From Bacteroidetes bacterium 2013_40CM_41_45 (GTDB lineage Bacteria > Bacteroidota > Bacteroidia > AKYH767-A > 2013-40CM-41-45): a stretch of 64,000 nucleotides of DNA. Position 1 is the first letter of the stretch. Every line of letters starts with the position of its first letter. The notes below the pieces were generated by a model. The model was not told where the DNA came from and made no database searches. It saw only the letters and a list, made by a program, of their open reading frames with translations. This document shows positions 40,148 to 47,781 of the stretch, one piece after another. A program made the position numbers and the translations under genes. The DNA lies in assembly GCA_002215675.1 (NCBI GenBank), contig NGFH01000005.1:248001-312000 (forward strand), written 5' to 3'.

Positions 40148-41920
40148 TTATTGAGGGATTATTTCTGTTTCAAGAATAACTTTCATATCAATCACAAACA
40201 CGGGTTTTACAAACCCTGAAAGGCGTAGAATATGGGTAGCATGAGGAAATTGACTGGCTGTCGGGTTTAATTTTGTGGGAGGCGCAATTTTGTCTAATGC
40301 TATTCCCACGTTCTTAAATTCCTGTATGTCAACTTCTGAAACATCCCAACAAACAACGCAGTCAACTTCGTCAAATAGCTTTGTTTCGTCATTAAAATCA
40401 TTAAGTATCTTATACAAATGAGATTTAAACTCAACGACTATTTTCTTTCCTTCCCATAAAGCATATAAGTCATATTTGTTTTTATATCCCGCAATAAGAG
40501 GAATGATTTTTTTTATTCTTCCGTTACCGATAGCTTCAAAAAATAAAGCTGCGACGGTTGCCTCTTGGTCTCTTGGAGTTTTTTTAACCTTTGTACTTTT
40601 AGGAAAATAAGGTAAATCAATCAGGTCATCAATCTCATTAAAAATCTCGTCCTTGCTCCACGATGGCGGTTCTGGGCTTATATCACCCGAAACATATTTC
40701 AATATTGCATTTCTAAATTCATTAAATATCTCTCTTGCTTTCTCTTGGTATCGTTTTGCGGTTTTACCATGAATTGATTTTCTGCCAATATCAAATTTCA
40801 ATTTTTTATCCTCAAACAACATAAATATTTGTCCCCACGTACCTGCACTGCCTGTAATAGGGTGTTCAACTCTTATTCCTGTTGGCATCCCTTTAACCGA
40901 AGTAAAAATTCCCGCTTGAAAAATCGAATAAGAGAATAGCTCTAAAAACTTTTCGTCTTTTAAATTTTCTTCCGTTCCTAAATTTTCTGATATAGACAAT
41001 ATATCCCATGTCGCTCTACTTGGAACAAGGCAAATCCACGCATTTATTTTTCTTGTTAAAAGGTCTATTGTTGTTGACTTGTAAACTATTTTACTTTTTA
41101 ATTTTAATCTCTTTTGTTGGTCGGTCTTGTCGTCTTTTATGTAATCGTAATAATCATCTAAGTTTATTTTGTCGTTTTCACTTACACCCTCTATTGGCAA
41201 AAAATATCTAAAGGGAATACTTTTTTCAATATGTTCTTTGCCATCCGCATCAATATAATTAAGGGTTACTGAAATATTAATGTCGTTTGGCTCCCAAATA
41301 GTTTTGGTGTTCCCAATAGCAGTTTTGGTTCGGAGAACAAATTTTAACTTAACTAAATCTAAGGTGAAAAGAGGGCATTCGGGAATGTTATTTAAAATAA
41401 CCTCGGTTCCCTCGAAATCTTTTTCTATTTCATCATGTTCCAAAGGAAGAAAGTTATCATCTGTGTTTCTTTTCCAGTTGAACGCCCCCTTCACTTTAGC
41501 ATAAGATGCCGTGGTTTCTGTGGCGGTTTTTAAATAAAAATCATTTGTGGAAAAAATAGCAAACTTTAGCCCTACTCCTTTTTCTCCTATACTCTTTTCA
41601 TCCCCTCTCTTATCGGTTCCAAATAACGAAAGCAGATTCGGCAGTTTCCCCGTCTCAATTCCAACCCCATTGTCTTTTATTGTCAAAGACTGAGTTTGAC
41701 AGTCAACCCTTATCTCAATTTTACCATCTGTTCTTTCTGATTTCCGTATTGCATCTACCGAATTTTGAATTAATTCAGCAAGTATATCCCAGTCATTATT
41801 GTAGCTATCATCAATATCTAAAATACTTTGCCTAATTCGTTCATAATTTTGCTCAAGAAAGTTTGAAACAGGCGGCATGAGATTTGTAAATTTCTTTGAC
41901 GAAGTAAGTAAATTATTCAT
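40148..41920 (-). CDS. GHKL-type ATPase fused to a PD-(D/E)XK-like nuclease domain (putative defence protein)
   Basis: The N-terminal about 240 residues show a Bergerat ATP-binding fold: N-box ELIQNSVDA (Glu49, Asn53), G1 DNGVGI (83-88) and G2 GEKGVG (112-117). There is no phospho-acceptor histidine domain, so it is not a sensor kinase. A middle region (about 270-410, with GIRVEHPITGSAGTWGQIF and FDIGRKSIHG) recalls MORC/Hsp90-like transducer segments. The C-terminal part has Glu462, Asp484 and Glu497-Phe498-Lys499 (VVEFK), the spacing of a PD-(D/E)XK nuclease. Prokaryotic GHKL/MORC-like ATPases with nuclease domains occur in restriction-type systems. It is A/T-rich, follows the IS1595 unit on the same strand, and no methyltransferase gene is adjacent. 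Role is inferred. Confidence 0.75.
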   Translation of the reverse strand: MNNLLTSSKKFTNLMPPVSNFLEQNYERIRQSILDIDDSYNNDWDILAELIQNSVDAIRKSERTDGKIEIRVDCQTQSLTIKDNGVGIETGKLPNLLSLFGTDKRGDEKSIGEKGVGLKFAIFSTNDFYLKTATETTASYAKVKGAFNWKRNTDDNFLPLEHDEIEKDFEGTEVILNNIPECPLFTLDLVKLKFVLRTKTAIGNTKTIWEPNDINISVTLNYIDADGKEHIEKSIPFRYFLPIEGVSENDKINLDDYYDYIKDDKTDQQKRLKLKSKIVYKSTTIDLLTRKINAWICLVPSRATWDILSISENLGTEENLKDEKFLELFSYSIFQAGIFTSVKGMPTGIRVEHPITGSAGTWGQIFMLFEDKKLKFDIGRKSIHGKTAKRYQEKAREIFNEFRNAILKYVSGDISPEPPSWSKDEIFNEIDDLIDLPYFPKSTKVKKTPRDQEATVAALFFEAIGNGRIKKIIPLIAGYKNKYDLYALWEGKKIVVEFKSHLYKILNDFNDETKLFDEVDCVVCWDVSEVDIQEFKNVGIALDKIAPPTKLNPTASQFPHATHILRLSGFVKPVFVIDMKVILETEIIPQ

Positions 41921-41992
41921 GACTTACTCCCTTCCTGTGAATAAGATGAAAAAAACCTATTTGTGCAAAGTGAGATATAGTCACCACAGCAA

Positions 41993-42022
41993 TTGCTTTA
42001 GCAGCTAAAATTAATACCTTTG
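41993..42022 (+). promoter_or_regulatory. Putative promoter of the Wzz/Wzy operon
   Basis: TTG (41993-41995), a 19-bp spacer and TACCTTTG (42015-42022) fit the Bacteroidota TTTG-N19-TAnnTTTG pattern. It is followed at once by an inverted repeat (ACGCC at 42023-42027 with GGCGT at 42038-42042) that overlaps the GTG start of the first gene, so translation initiation may sit in a hairpin. Confidence 0.55.
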
Positions 42023-42040
42023 ACGCCCTTTTAAAAAGGC

Positions 42041-43165
42041 GTGGAACCAGAAAAAAACGGAAATCATTATTTTCAGTCACCAGGGCTTATCCTCTTTATT
42101 ATCAAGTGGAAACTGCCACTATTTATTATTACCGTTATCGCGGTTATCGGTGCCTTTGTTTTTTCGGGCCCCTATTTTATCACTCCCAAGTTTAAGTCCA
42201 CCGTTATTTTCTTTCCCTCCTCAACTAACTCGATTTCGCGCGCATTGCTTTCTGAAGGAAACCAACCTTCGCAGGACATTCTTGCCTTTGGCGAAGAGGA
42301 GCAGGCAGAGCAAATGCTCCAGATTTTATTTTCAGATGATATAAGAGACGAAATCATTGCCCGCTACAACCTGATGCAGCACTATGATATTGATACCACC
42401 GCTCCGTTTCCCAAAACGAGGTTGTATAGAAAGTTTAATCAGAATATCAACTTTGAACGTACCGAATACATGTCGGTAAAAATTGAAGTGCTTGATGCAG
42501 ATGCAAAGACAGCAGCAAACATAGCCAATGATATTGCCGCTTTGGTTGACTCTGCCAAAACCAGGATGCAGCGCGAGCGCGCAACAGTGGGATTAAAAAT
42601 TGTGCAGAATGAATACAGACAACAGCTTGAAACCATACGTAAGATAGAAGGCGATTTAGATTCTGTCCGTAAGAAAGGAGTGTTTGATTTTAAAACTCAA
42701 GCCGTAATACTGAACGAGGAACAAAGCACGGCCTCTTCACTATTTCAAAACCAAACAGCCGCGCTTACTGTTCTTGAAAAATATAAGCCGGCCGATGATA
42801 CATCGGTCATCAATACCAGGGCGCGCGTTAAAGGAGCCGCAGCCCAGGTTCAATATGTAAACACAAAGCTCAAAGAACTTGCACAATACGGAGGCGTTAA
42901 TCTTACGCAGATGGAAAATCTGGAACTGGAGCAAAAGCGGCTCAGCATTCTCAAGGAAAAATGCGACAATGCCCGCATTGATGCCGAGCAGGTTTTTCCT
43001 TACAAGTTCACCGTAAACCGCGCCACACCGGCGGAAAGAAAAGCATATCCCGTACGATGGCTCATTGTGCTGGTTACCGGTTTAACCGCTTTCAGCATTT
43101 CGCTAATCCTACTGCTTACACTTGAAAATTTCAGATACTTTAAACATTTAAACAATAACCATTAA
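42041..43165 (+). CDS. Wzz/GumC-type polysaccharide chain-length protein, first copy
   Basis: The frame begins with GTG (42041), since no ATG precedes the first membrane span. The 374-residue product has a span at about 29-49 (TVIAVIGAFVFSGPYF), a long coiled-coil periplasmic part (EQMLQILFSDDIRDEIIARY, LDSVRKKG) and a second span near 340-360 after the conserved PAERKAYPVRWLI. This is the Wzz/PCP layout: it sets polysaccharide chain length with the polymerase. The absence of a cytoplasmic kinase domain points to PCP-1/2 type. It is followed after 7 bp by a paralogue. Confidence 0.88.
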   Translation: MEPEKNGNHYFQSPGLILFIIKWKLPLFIITVIAVIGAFVFSGPYFITPKFKSTVIFFPSSTNSISRALLSEGNQPSQDILAFGEEEQAEQMLQILFSDDIRDEIIARYNLMQHYDIDTTAPFPKTRLYRKFNQNINFERTEYMSVKIEVLDADAKTAANIANDIAALVDSAKTRMQRERATVGLKIVQNEYRQQLETIRKIEGDLDSVRKKGVFDFKTQAVILNEEQSTASSLFQNQTAALTVLEKYKPADDTSVINTRARVKGAAAQVQYVNTKLKELAQYGGVNLTQMENLELEQKRLSILKEKCDNARIDAEQVFPYKFTVNRATPAERKAYPVRWLIVLVTGLTAFSISLILLLTLENFRYFKHLNNNH

Positions 43166-43172
43166 TACTACT

Positions 43173-44156
43173 ATGGAAAACAATTTCAGGTCAACGGGGC
43201 TGCTGGTGCTTTTGTGGAAATGGCGTGTGCATCTGCTGGTCATTCTTTTTTTGAGCGGCACCGGTGCATTTATTTTTTCGGGCCCGCAATTCATTAAACC
43301 CATGTACAGTTCGGAGGCGATACTATATCCTTCAAACCTGATTCCCTACAGCACGGAAAGCCCCACCGAGCAGATGTTGCAGCTTTTGCAGTCGAGTGAA
43401 ATCCGCGACAGCATTATTGCGCAGTTCGACCTGATGAAACATTATGAGATAGACCCGGCAAAAACAAGGTTTCCCCGAACAGAACTTTATGATTCCTATC
43501 GCAGCAACATTAAATTTTCACAAACCGAATATGAGTCGGTGCGGATTGAAGCACGGGACGTGGATGCGCAGCTGGCTGCAAAAATGGTCGGTTCCATTAT
43601 CCGCCTTCTCAATATGAAGGCACGAGGCCTGCAACGCGAAAAGTCAATGGAAATTGTTGTGATTGAACAAAACCAGCTCGATTCCAAGAGAAAAGAAATA
43701 GATTCACTGAGCGCAACGTTGAAAACTATAACAGACCATTACAACATTATTGATTACCGCTCGCAGGTAAGCGCTATTACCCGTAATTATTACCGCGCCC
43801 TTGCCGAGCGGAAATCAGGTTCGGGACTTGAAGAAATGCGCCAGATGATGACCAACCTGCGCGAGCAGGGTGAAAAATATAACGAGCTTAAAGGAATGAT
43901 TGACCGCGCCAATATTAATTACAACGAAATAAAAATTTCACTTGAAGTTGCCAGAAAAGATGTGGGTAAAGAGCTTTCGTATTCCAACACCGTTGCTTAC
44001 CCCATGCCCGAAGAGAGAAAATCTTACCCTTCTCGTTTGCTTATTGTGATTATGACCATGGCCTCGACCTTTGTTCTTACCTTGGTGATTATCGCTCTTT
44101 CAGAAAATCTGAGGAATATAAATTTTTCAAATACTCCCGCTCAAAAGAATGGCTGA
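43173..44156 (+). CDS. Wzz/GumC-type polysaccharide chain-length protein, second copy
   Basis: The 327-residue product is a paralogue of the gene before it: same order of spans, with HLLVILFLSGTGAFIFSGPQF at the N-terminus, EQMLQLLQSSEIRDSIIAQF in the middle and EERKSYPSRLLIVIMT at the second span. It lacks part of the coiled coil. It overlaps the O-antigen ligase start by 8 bp. Tandem Wzz copies suggest hetero-oligomers or two chain-length settings, which is inference. Confidence 0.88.
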   Translation: MENNFRSTGLLVLLWKWRVHLLVILFLSGTGAFIFSGPQFIKPMYSSEAILYPSNLIPYSTESPTEQMLQLLQSSEIRDSIIAQFDLMKHYEIDPAKTRFPRTELYDSYRSNIKFSQTEYESVRIEARDVDAQLAAKMVGSIIRLLNMKARGLQREKSMEIVVIEQNQLDSKRKEIDSLSATLKTITDHYNIIDYRSQVSAITRNYYRALAERKSGSGLEEMRQMMTNLREQGEKYNELKGMIDRANINYNEIKISLEVARKDVGKELSYSNTVAYPMPEERKSYPSRLLIVIMTMASTFVLTLVIIALSENLRNINFSNTPAQKNG

Positions 44157-45603
44157 AGCGCTTAAACTCCGGTGGTTTTATATTATCAGCGGAATCTTTA
44201 CCGCGCTCTCGCTTGCAGCTATTGCAGGTGAGTTTTTCTGGTTTGCACTTTTTCCTGTGCTGCTCCTGGTTCTTTACCTGGCATTTTTTTCTATGGATAC
44301 GCTCATGTATCTCATTGTCATATCAACACCGCTGGCCGTAGTGCTCAAGAACGAGGATTTCAATATTGGAATGAGCATTCCCAGCGAGCCGCTGATGTTC
44401 GGAATTATGCTTCTCTTTCTATTCAAAGTTCTGCACGAAGGCAGCTACGACAAGCGCGCCCTCTGGCACCCGGTAACCATTGCCATCATGATTAACCTTA
44501 TCTGGATAGCGCTTACTGTTATTACCAGTTCCATTGTTATAGTGTCGGTTAAGTTTCTTATTGCCCGGCTTTGGTTTGTTTTGGTTTTTTACTTCCTGGC
44601 CGTTCAGCTCTTTGCAAATATTAAAAACATTAAAAGATTTTTATGGTGTTACATGATTCCGTTTGCAGGAATAATAGGGTACACTATATACCGCCATGCC
44701 CAGAATGGATTTACCGAAAAGTCTGCGCACTGGGTAATGTATCCTTTTTATAACGACCATACTTCGTATGCCGCTGCGCTAACGCTGCTTATCCCTGTAC
44801 TTTTCGCTTTCATTGTTGATAAAACCTATTCCTCTGTAACGAGATTTTTTGCAGCGGTACTGTTTCTAATTTTTATCAGTGCTCTTGTACTGTCATACAC
44901 GCGCGCTGCATGGATGGGGCTTGTTGTGGCACTGATGTTTTTACCGATGATATTTCTGCGGTTACGGATTTATACCATACTTATTATTGCTGTTACCGGG
45001 GGTGTTTTGTTTCACCAATACCAGGAGGAGATTTTGATTCTGCTCGAAAAAAATAAAAGCAATTCCTCTTCAGACCTTGCCGTGCATGCAAAATCTATCT
45101 CTAATGTTTCGACTGATGCATCGAACCGCGAACGGATTAACCGGTGGAAGTCGGCCCTTAGGATGTATAAAGAAAGGCCGGTCTTTGGCTGGGGGCCTGG
45201 AACGTATCAGTTCAAGTATGCACCGTTCCAGCAATCGAGCGAGATGACCATAATCAGCACCAACGCAGGCGACCGCGGCAATGCGCACAGCGAGTACATT
45301 GGCCCGCTGGCAGAATCGGGTGTGTTGGGCTCGCTGTCGTTTATTGTAATCGTTTTTCTTGTGATTAGCAGAGGACTGAAAGTAATTTATGAAAGCAAGA
45401 CCAGGGAAATATGTTTGCTGGCTAAAGGACTCCTGCTTGGCTTAATCACTTATTTTGCTCACGGAACGCTGAATAATTTTCTCGACACCGATAAACTCTC
45501 CGTTCCTTTCTGGGGAATGATTGCCGCGCTGGTTGCTCTTGATGTGTATCACAATAAGAACAAAAACGCACAAGACGCAGAACTTCCGCAAAGTAATCCA
45601 TAG
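44149..45603 (+). CDS. O-antigen ligase/polymerase family membrane protein
   Basis: The 484-residue protein has about a dozen membrane spans and the Wzy_C/WaaL signature around LSYTRAAWMGL and GWGPGTYQFKYAPFQQ, with NAHSEYIGPLAESGVLG in the large periplasmic loop. These proteins either polymerise or ligate polysaccharide repeat units. With two Wzz genes just upstream, polymerase (Wzy) is more likely than WaaL. It overlaps the second wzz gene by 8 bp and converges on suhB with zero spacing. No glycosyltransferases lie next to it, so the repeat unit is built elsewhere. Confidence 0.87.
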   Translation: MAEALKLRWFYIISGIFTALSLAAIAGEFFWFALFPVLLLVLYLAFFSMDTLMYLIVISTPLAVVLKNEDFNIGMSIPSEPLMFGIMLLFLFKVLHEGSYDKRALWHPVTIAIMINLIWIALTVITSSIVIVSVKFLIARLWFVLVFYFLAVQLFANIKNIKRFLWCYMIPFAGIIGYTIYRHAQNGFTEKSAHWVMYPFYNDHTSYAAALTLLIPVLFAFIVDKTYSSVTRFFAAVLFLIFISALVLSYTRAAWMGLVVALMFLPMIFLRLRIYTILIIAVTGGVLFHQYQEEILILLEKNKSNSSSDLAVHAKSISNVSTDASNRERINRWKSALRMYKERPVFGWGPGTYQFKYAPFQQSSEMTIISTNAGDRGNAHSEYIGPLAESGVLGSLSFIVIVFLVISRGLKVIYESKTREICLLAKGLLLGLITYFAHGTLNNFLDTDKLSVPFWGMIAALVALDVYHNKNKNAQDAELPQSNP

Positions 45604-46398
45604 CTACTTCTCCATAATATTTCTAATAGCTCCCAGCATTTCAGCATGAGTGAGGCCGTTGCTGGTGATGATTTCTTTTCCGAATAAAAAATTTTCTCCG
45701 CCCGAAAAATCAGAATTTTTTCCTCCTGCAAGTTGTACGAGAAATGCCCCCGCGGCAACGTCCCATGCGTTTAAGCCGTATTCATAAAAGCTGTCGAACC
45801 GCCCGCAGGCAACATACGCAAGGTCAACCGCCGCAGAGCCCATCCTACGCAAGCCGCGCGAGTTGAGCATAAGGTGCCGGAATATTTCTATGTAGGGATT
45901 CATCTGTGAATAATCGGTGTACGGAAAGCCGGTGGCAATGAGCGAGTCGGCAAGTGTTTTTGTGGAAGAAACTTTTATGCTTTTTCCGTTGAGCATTGCT
46001 TTCCCTCCGTCATAACCATAAAACATTTCATCAAGATTCAATTCGTAGATGACACCCAAAGAAAGTTTTCCGTTCACCAGCATGCCAATGCTTACGCAAT
46101 AGCATGGAAGCTTATGTACAAAGTTGGTTGTGCCGTCGAGCGGGTCAATAATCCAGGTTATTTCTTTCTGGTTTGCATCAACGGTATTTTCTTCGGTAAT
46201 AAATCCCGAACCGGGAAGCAGCTTATCCAGCGCGGATACAATCATCTCCTCCGATTTCTTATCCACGTAGGAGACCAGATTATTCCTCCCTTTCAGCTCG
46301 ACATCAGACGGAGCAAACTTCTGGCTTTCGCTGCGGATAAAATCTCCTGCCGATTTTGCAACCGAGCACACGTTTTCGCAAAGCGATGATAAGTTCAT
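45604..46398 (-). CDS. suhB: Inositol monophosphatase family protein
   Basis: The 264-residue protein has IMPase motifs GFITEENT (metal-binding Glu), WIIDPLDGTTNFVH (Asp85, Asp88) and WDVAAGAFLVQLAGG. The family hydrolyses myo-inositol monophosphates and related sugar phosphates; bacterial SuhB also associates with transcription complexes. Substrate here is uncertain. It overlaps the lgt stop by 4 bp on the same strand and converges exactly with the O-antigen ligase stop. Length standard. Confidence 0.9.
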   Translation of the reverse strand: MNLSSLCENVCSVAKSAGDFIRSESQKFAPSDVELKGRNNLVSYVDKKSEEMIVSALDKLLPGSGFITEENTVDANQKEITWIIDPLDGTTNFVHKLPCYCVSIGMLVNGKLSLGVIYELNLDEMFYGYDGGKAMLNGKSIKVSSTKTLADSLIATGFPYTDYSQMNPYIEIFRHLMLNSRGLRRMGSAAVDLAYVACGRFDSFYEYGLNAWDVAAGAFLVQLAGGKNSDFSGGENFLFGKEIITSNGLTHAEMLGAIRNIMEK

Positions 46399-47549
46399 GA
46401 CGAAACAACTTTTCGTGAACGGAAATAAAATATCCCGGCAATGCCCAGCAGGATAAGAATAACTGAAATCAACTGCGCCTGCGTGAAACTGAAGCCTCCG
46501 ATATGATACAACGTATTAATGCGGATTAACTCAACAGCAAACCGTTCTATGCCATTTAGCAAAAGATAAAGCGAAAACAAAACTCCGGGTGCAGAAAATT
46601 TTTTCCTGATGCTCCAGAGAAATACAAAAAGTAAAATGCAAACAATGGATTCATACAATGATGTGGGGAAGACGCCCACAGGAAGAATCATACAATGCTT
46701 GCTAACACATCCCGGAATGGGCACACCCTGATTGATAACATTGTGGGGGTAATGGTATGACCATAACCAGTCGGGCAGAAAAGAGAGAAAGGATGGCTTT
46801 GGGTTTACGTTTCCTATGCCCCAATCACCATCGCCGGCAAGATGACAGCCAATGCGGCCCACACCATAAGCAAACATGAGCGAGGGCGCAGTTGCATCTA
46901 CCATGTGCAGGGCCGGAATATTTATTTTGCGCGCATACCATAAAACAGCAATGGCGCCAACAATCAATCCTCCATACATGGTAAGCCCGCTGAAAGAAAA
47001 CAGTTCGCCAAGCGGGTCGGCAAAAAAAGTATCGAGGTTTTCGAGGTTGTGAAAAATTTTTGCTCCCGTTAATCCACCCAGCGCAGCTACAAGAGTTATG
47101 TTTCCTACTTGCTCGTATGGATGAATCGCCACATCAACCCACTGCGGTTTTTTGCCTTTGCTTTTTTGGAGCTCACGGTATTTCATAAAAAAATATCCTG
47201 CGCAAAAAAGTATTCCTCCCCACCAGATTCCTACTCTTGAAAAAATCATTCCTGCCGGGTCGTCAACAAAATCAGAGTACCGGGTAACCACCAACAGCAA
47301 TTTATATCCCGCAAAAAATGAAAGGATACTACCCAAAATTATTTCAGATGTTGTCGGAGGACTTCCGGTAAGAATTTTTTTGTGCTCGGTTTTCAGCAGC
47401 CCTTCTTTCTCTTTGCGTTTAAGTTCGCTTTGCAAAAAATATGCTGCAAGCAGGAACGATACAGCTACAAAAAAACCAAACGTTTGTACAGGCAGGGGAA
47501 TATTAATTCCAAGCAAATCCTTTAGCAAATCAGAAATTGTGGGGTACAT
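46395..47549 (-). CDS. lgt: Prolipoprotein diacylglyceryl transferase
   Basis: The 384-residue polytopic enzyme attaches diacylglycerol to the lipobox cysteine of prelipoproteins, several of which are encoded in this window. Key motifs are GGILFCAGYF (about 111-120), LTMYGGLIVGAIAV and the essential GVGRIGCHLAGDGDWG (about 229-244). It is longer than E. coli Lgt (about 290 residues) because of an extra N-terminal and loop segment, usual in Bacteroidota. It overlaps suhB by 4 bp, so they are cotranscribed. Confidence 0.94.
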   Translation of the reverse strand: MYPTISDLLKDLLGINIPLPVQTFGFFVAVSFLLAAYFLQSELKRKEKEGLLKTEHKKILTGSPPTTSEIILGSILSFFAGYKLLLVVTRYSDFVDDPAGMIFSRVGIWWGGILFCAGYFFMKYRELQKSKGKKPQWVDVAIHPYEQVGNITLVAALGGLTGAKIFHNLENLDTFFADPLGELFSFSGLTMYGGLIVGAIAVLWYARKINIPALHMVDATAPSLMFAYGVGRIGCHLAGDGDWGIGNVNPKPSFLSFLPDWLWSYHYPHNVINQGVPIPGCVSKHCMILPVGVFPTSLYESIVCILLFVFLWSIRKKFSAPGVLFSLYLLLNGIERFAVELIRINTLYHIGGFSFTQAQLISVILILLGIAGIFYFRSRKVVSS

Positions 47550-47781
47550 TAAAATGCGTGAATTTAGGGGCTTAAAATTGCATTAATTAGATGTAGAATT
47601 CGAGAAAATTCGACCTTCACGAAGAATTATTCTATTTAAATGCAACCAAAATATCATAATTTGCATCTTTTGAATAATTAACCTGATTACAACTGTTTAT
47701 AAACCCCAATTTCGTTCACCAATTAATTCTTGACAAACATATTATTTATTTGTTTCTTTACTTTCATATAAATCAAAACAC

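Noticed and set aside
40148-41920. Sensor histidine kinase reading of the GHKL gene
   Set aside because: There is no dimerisation/phospho-acceptor histidine segment or sensor domain, and the C-terminal part fits a nuclease pattern better.
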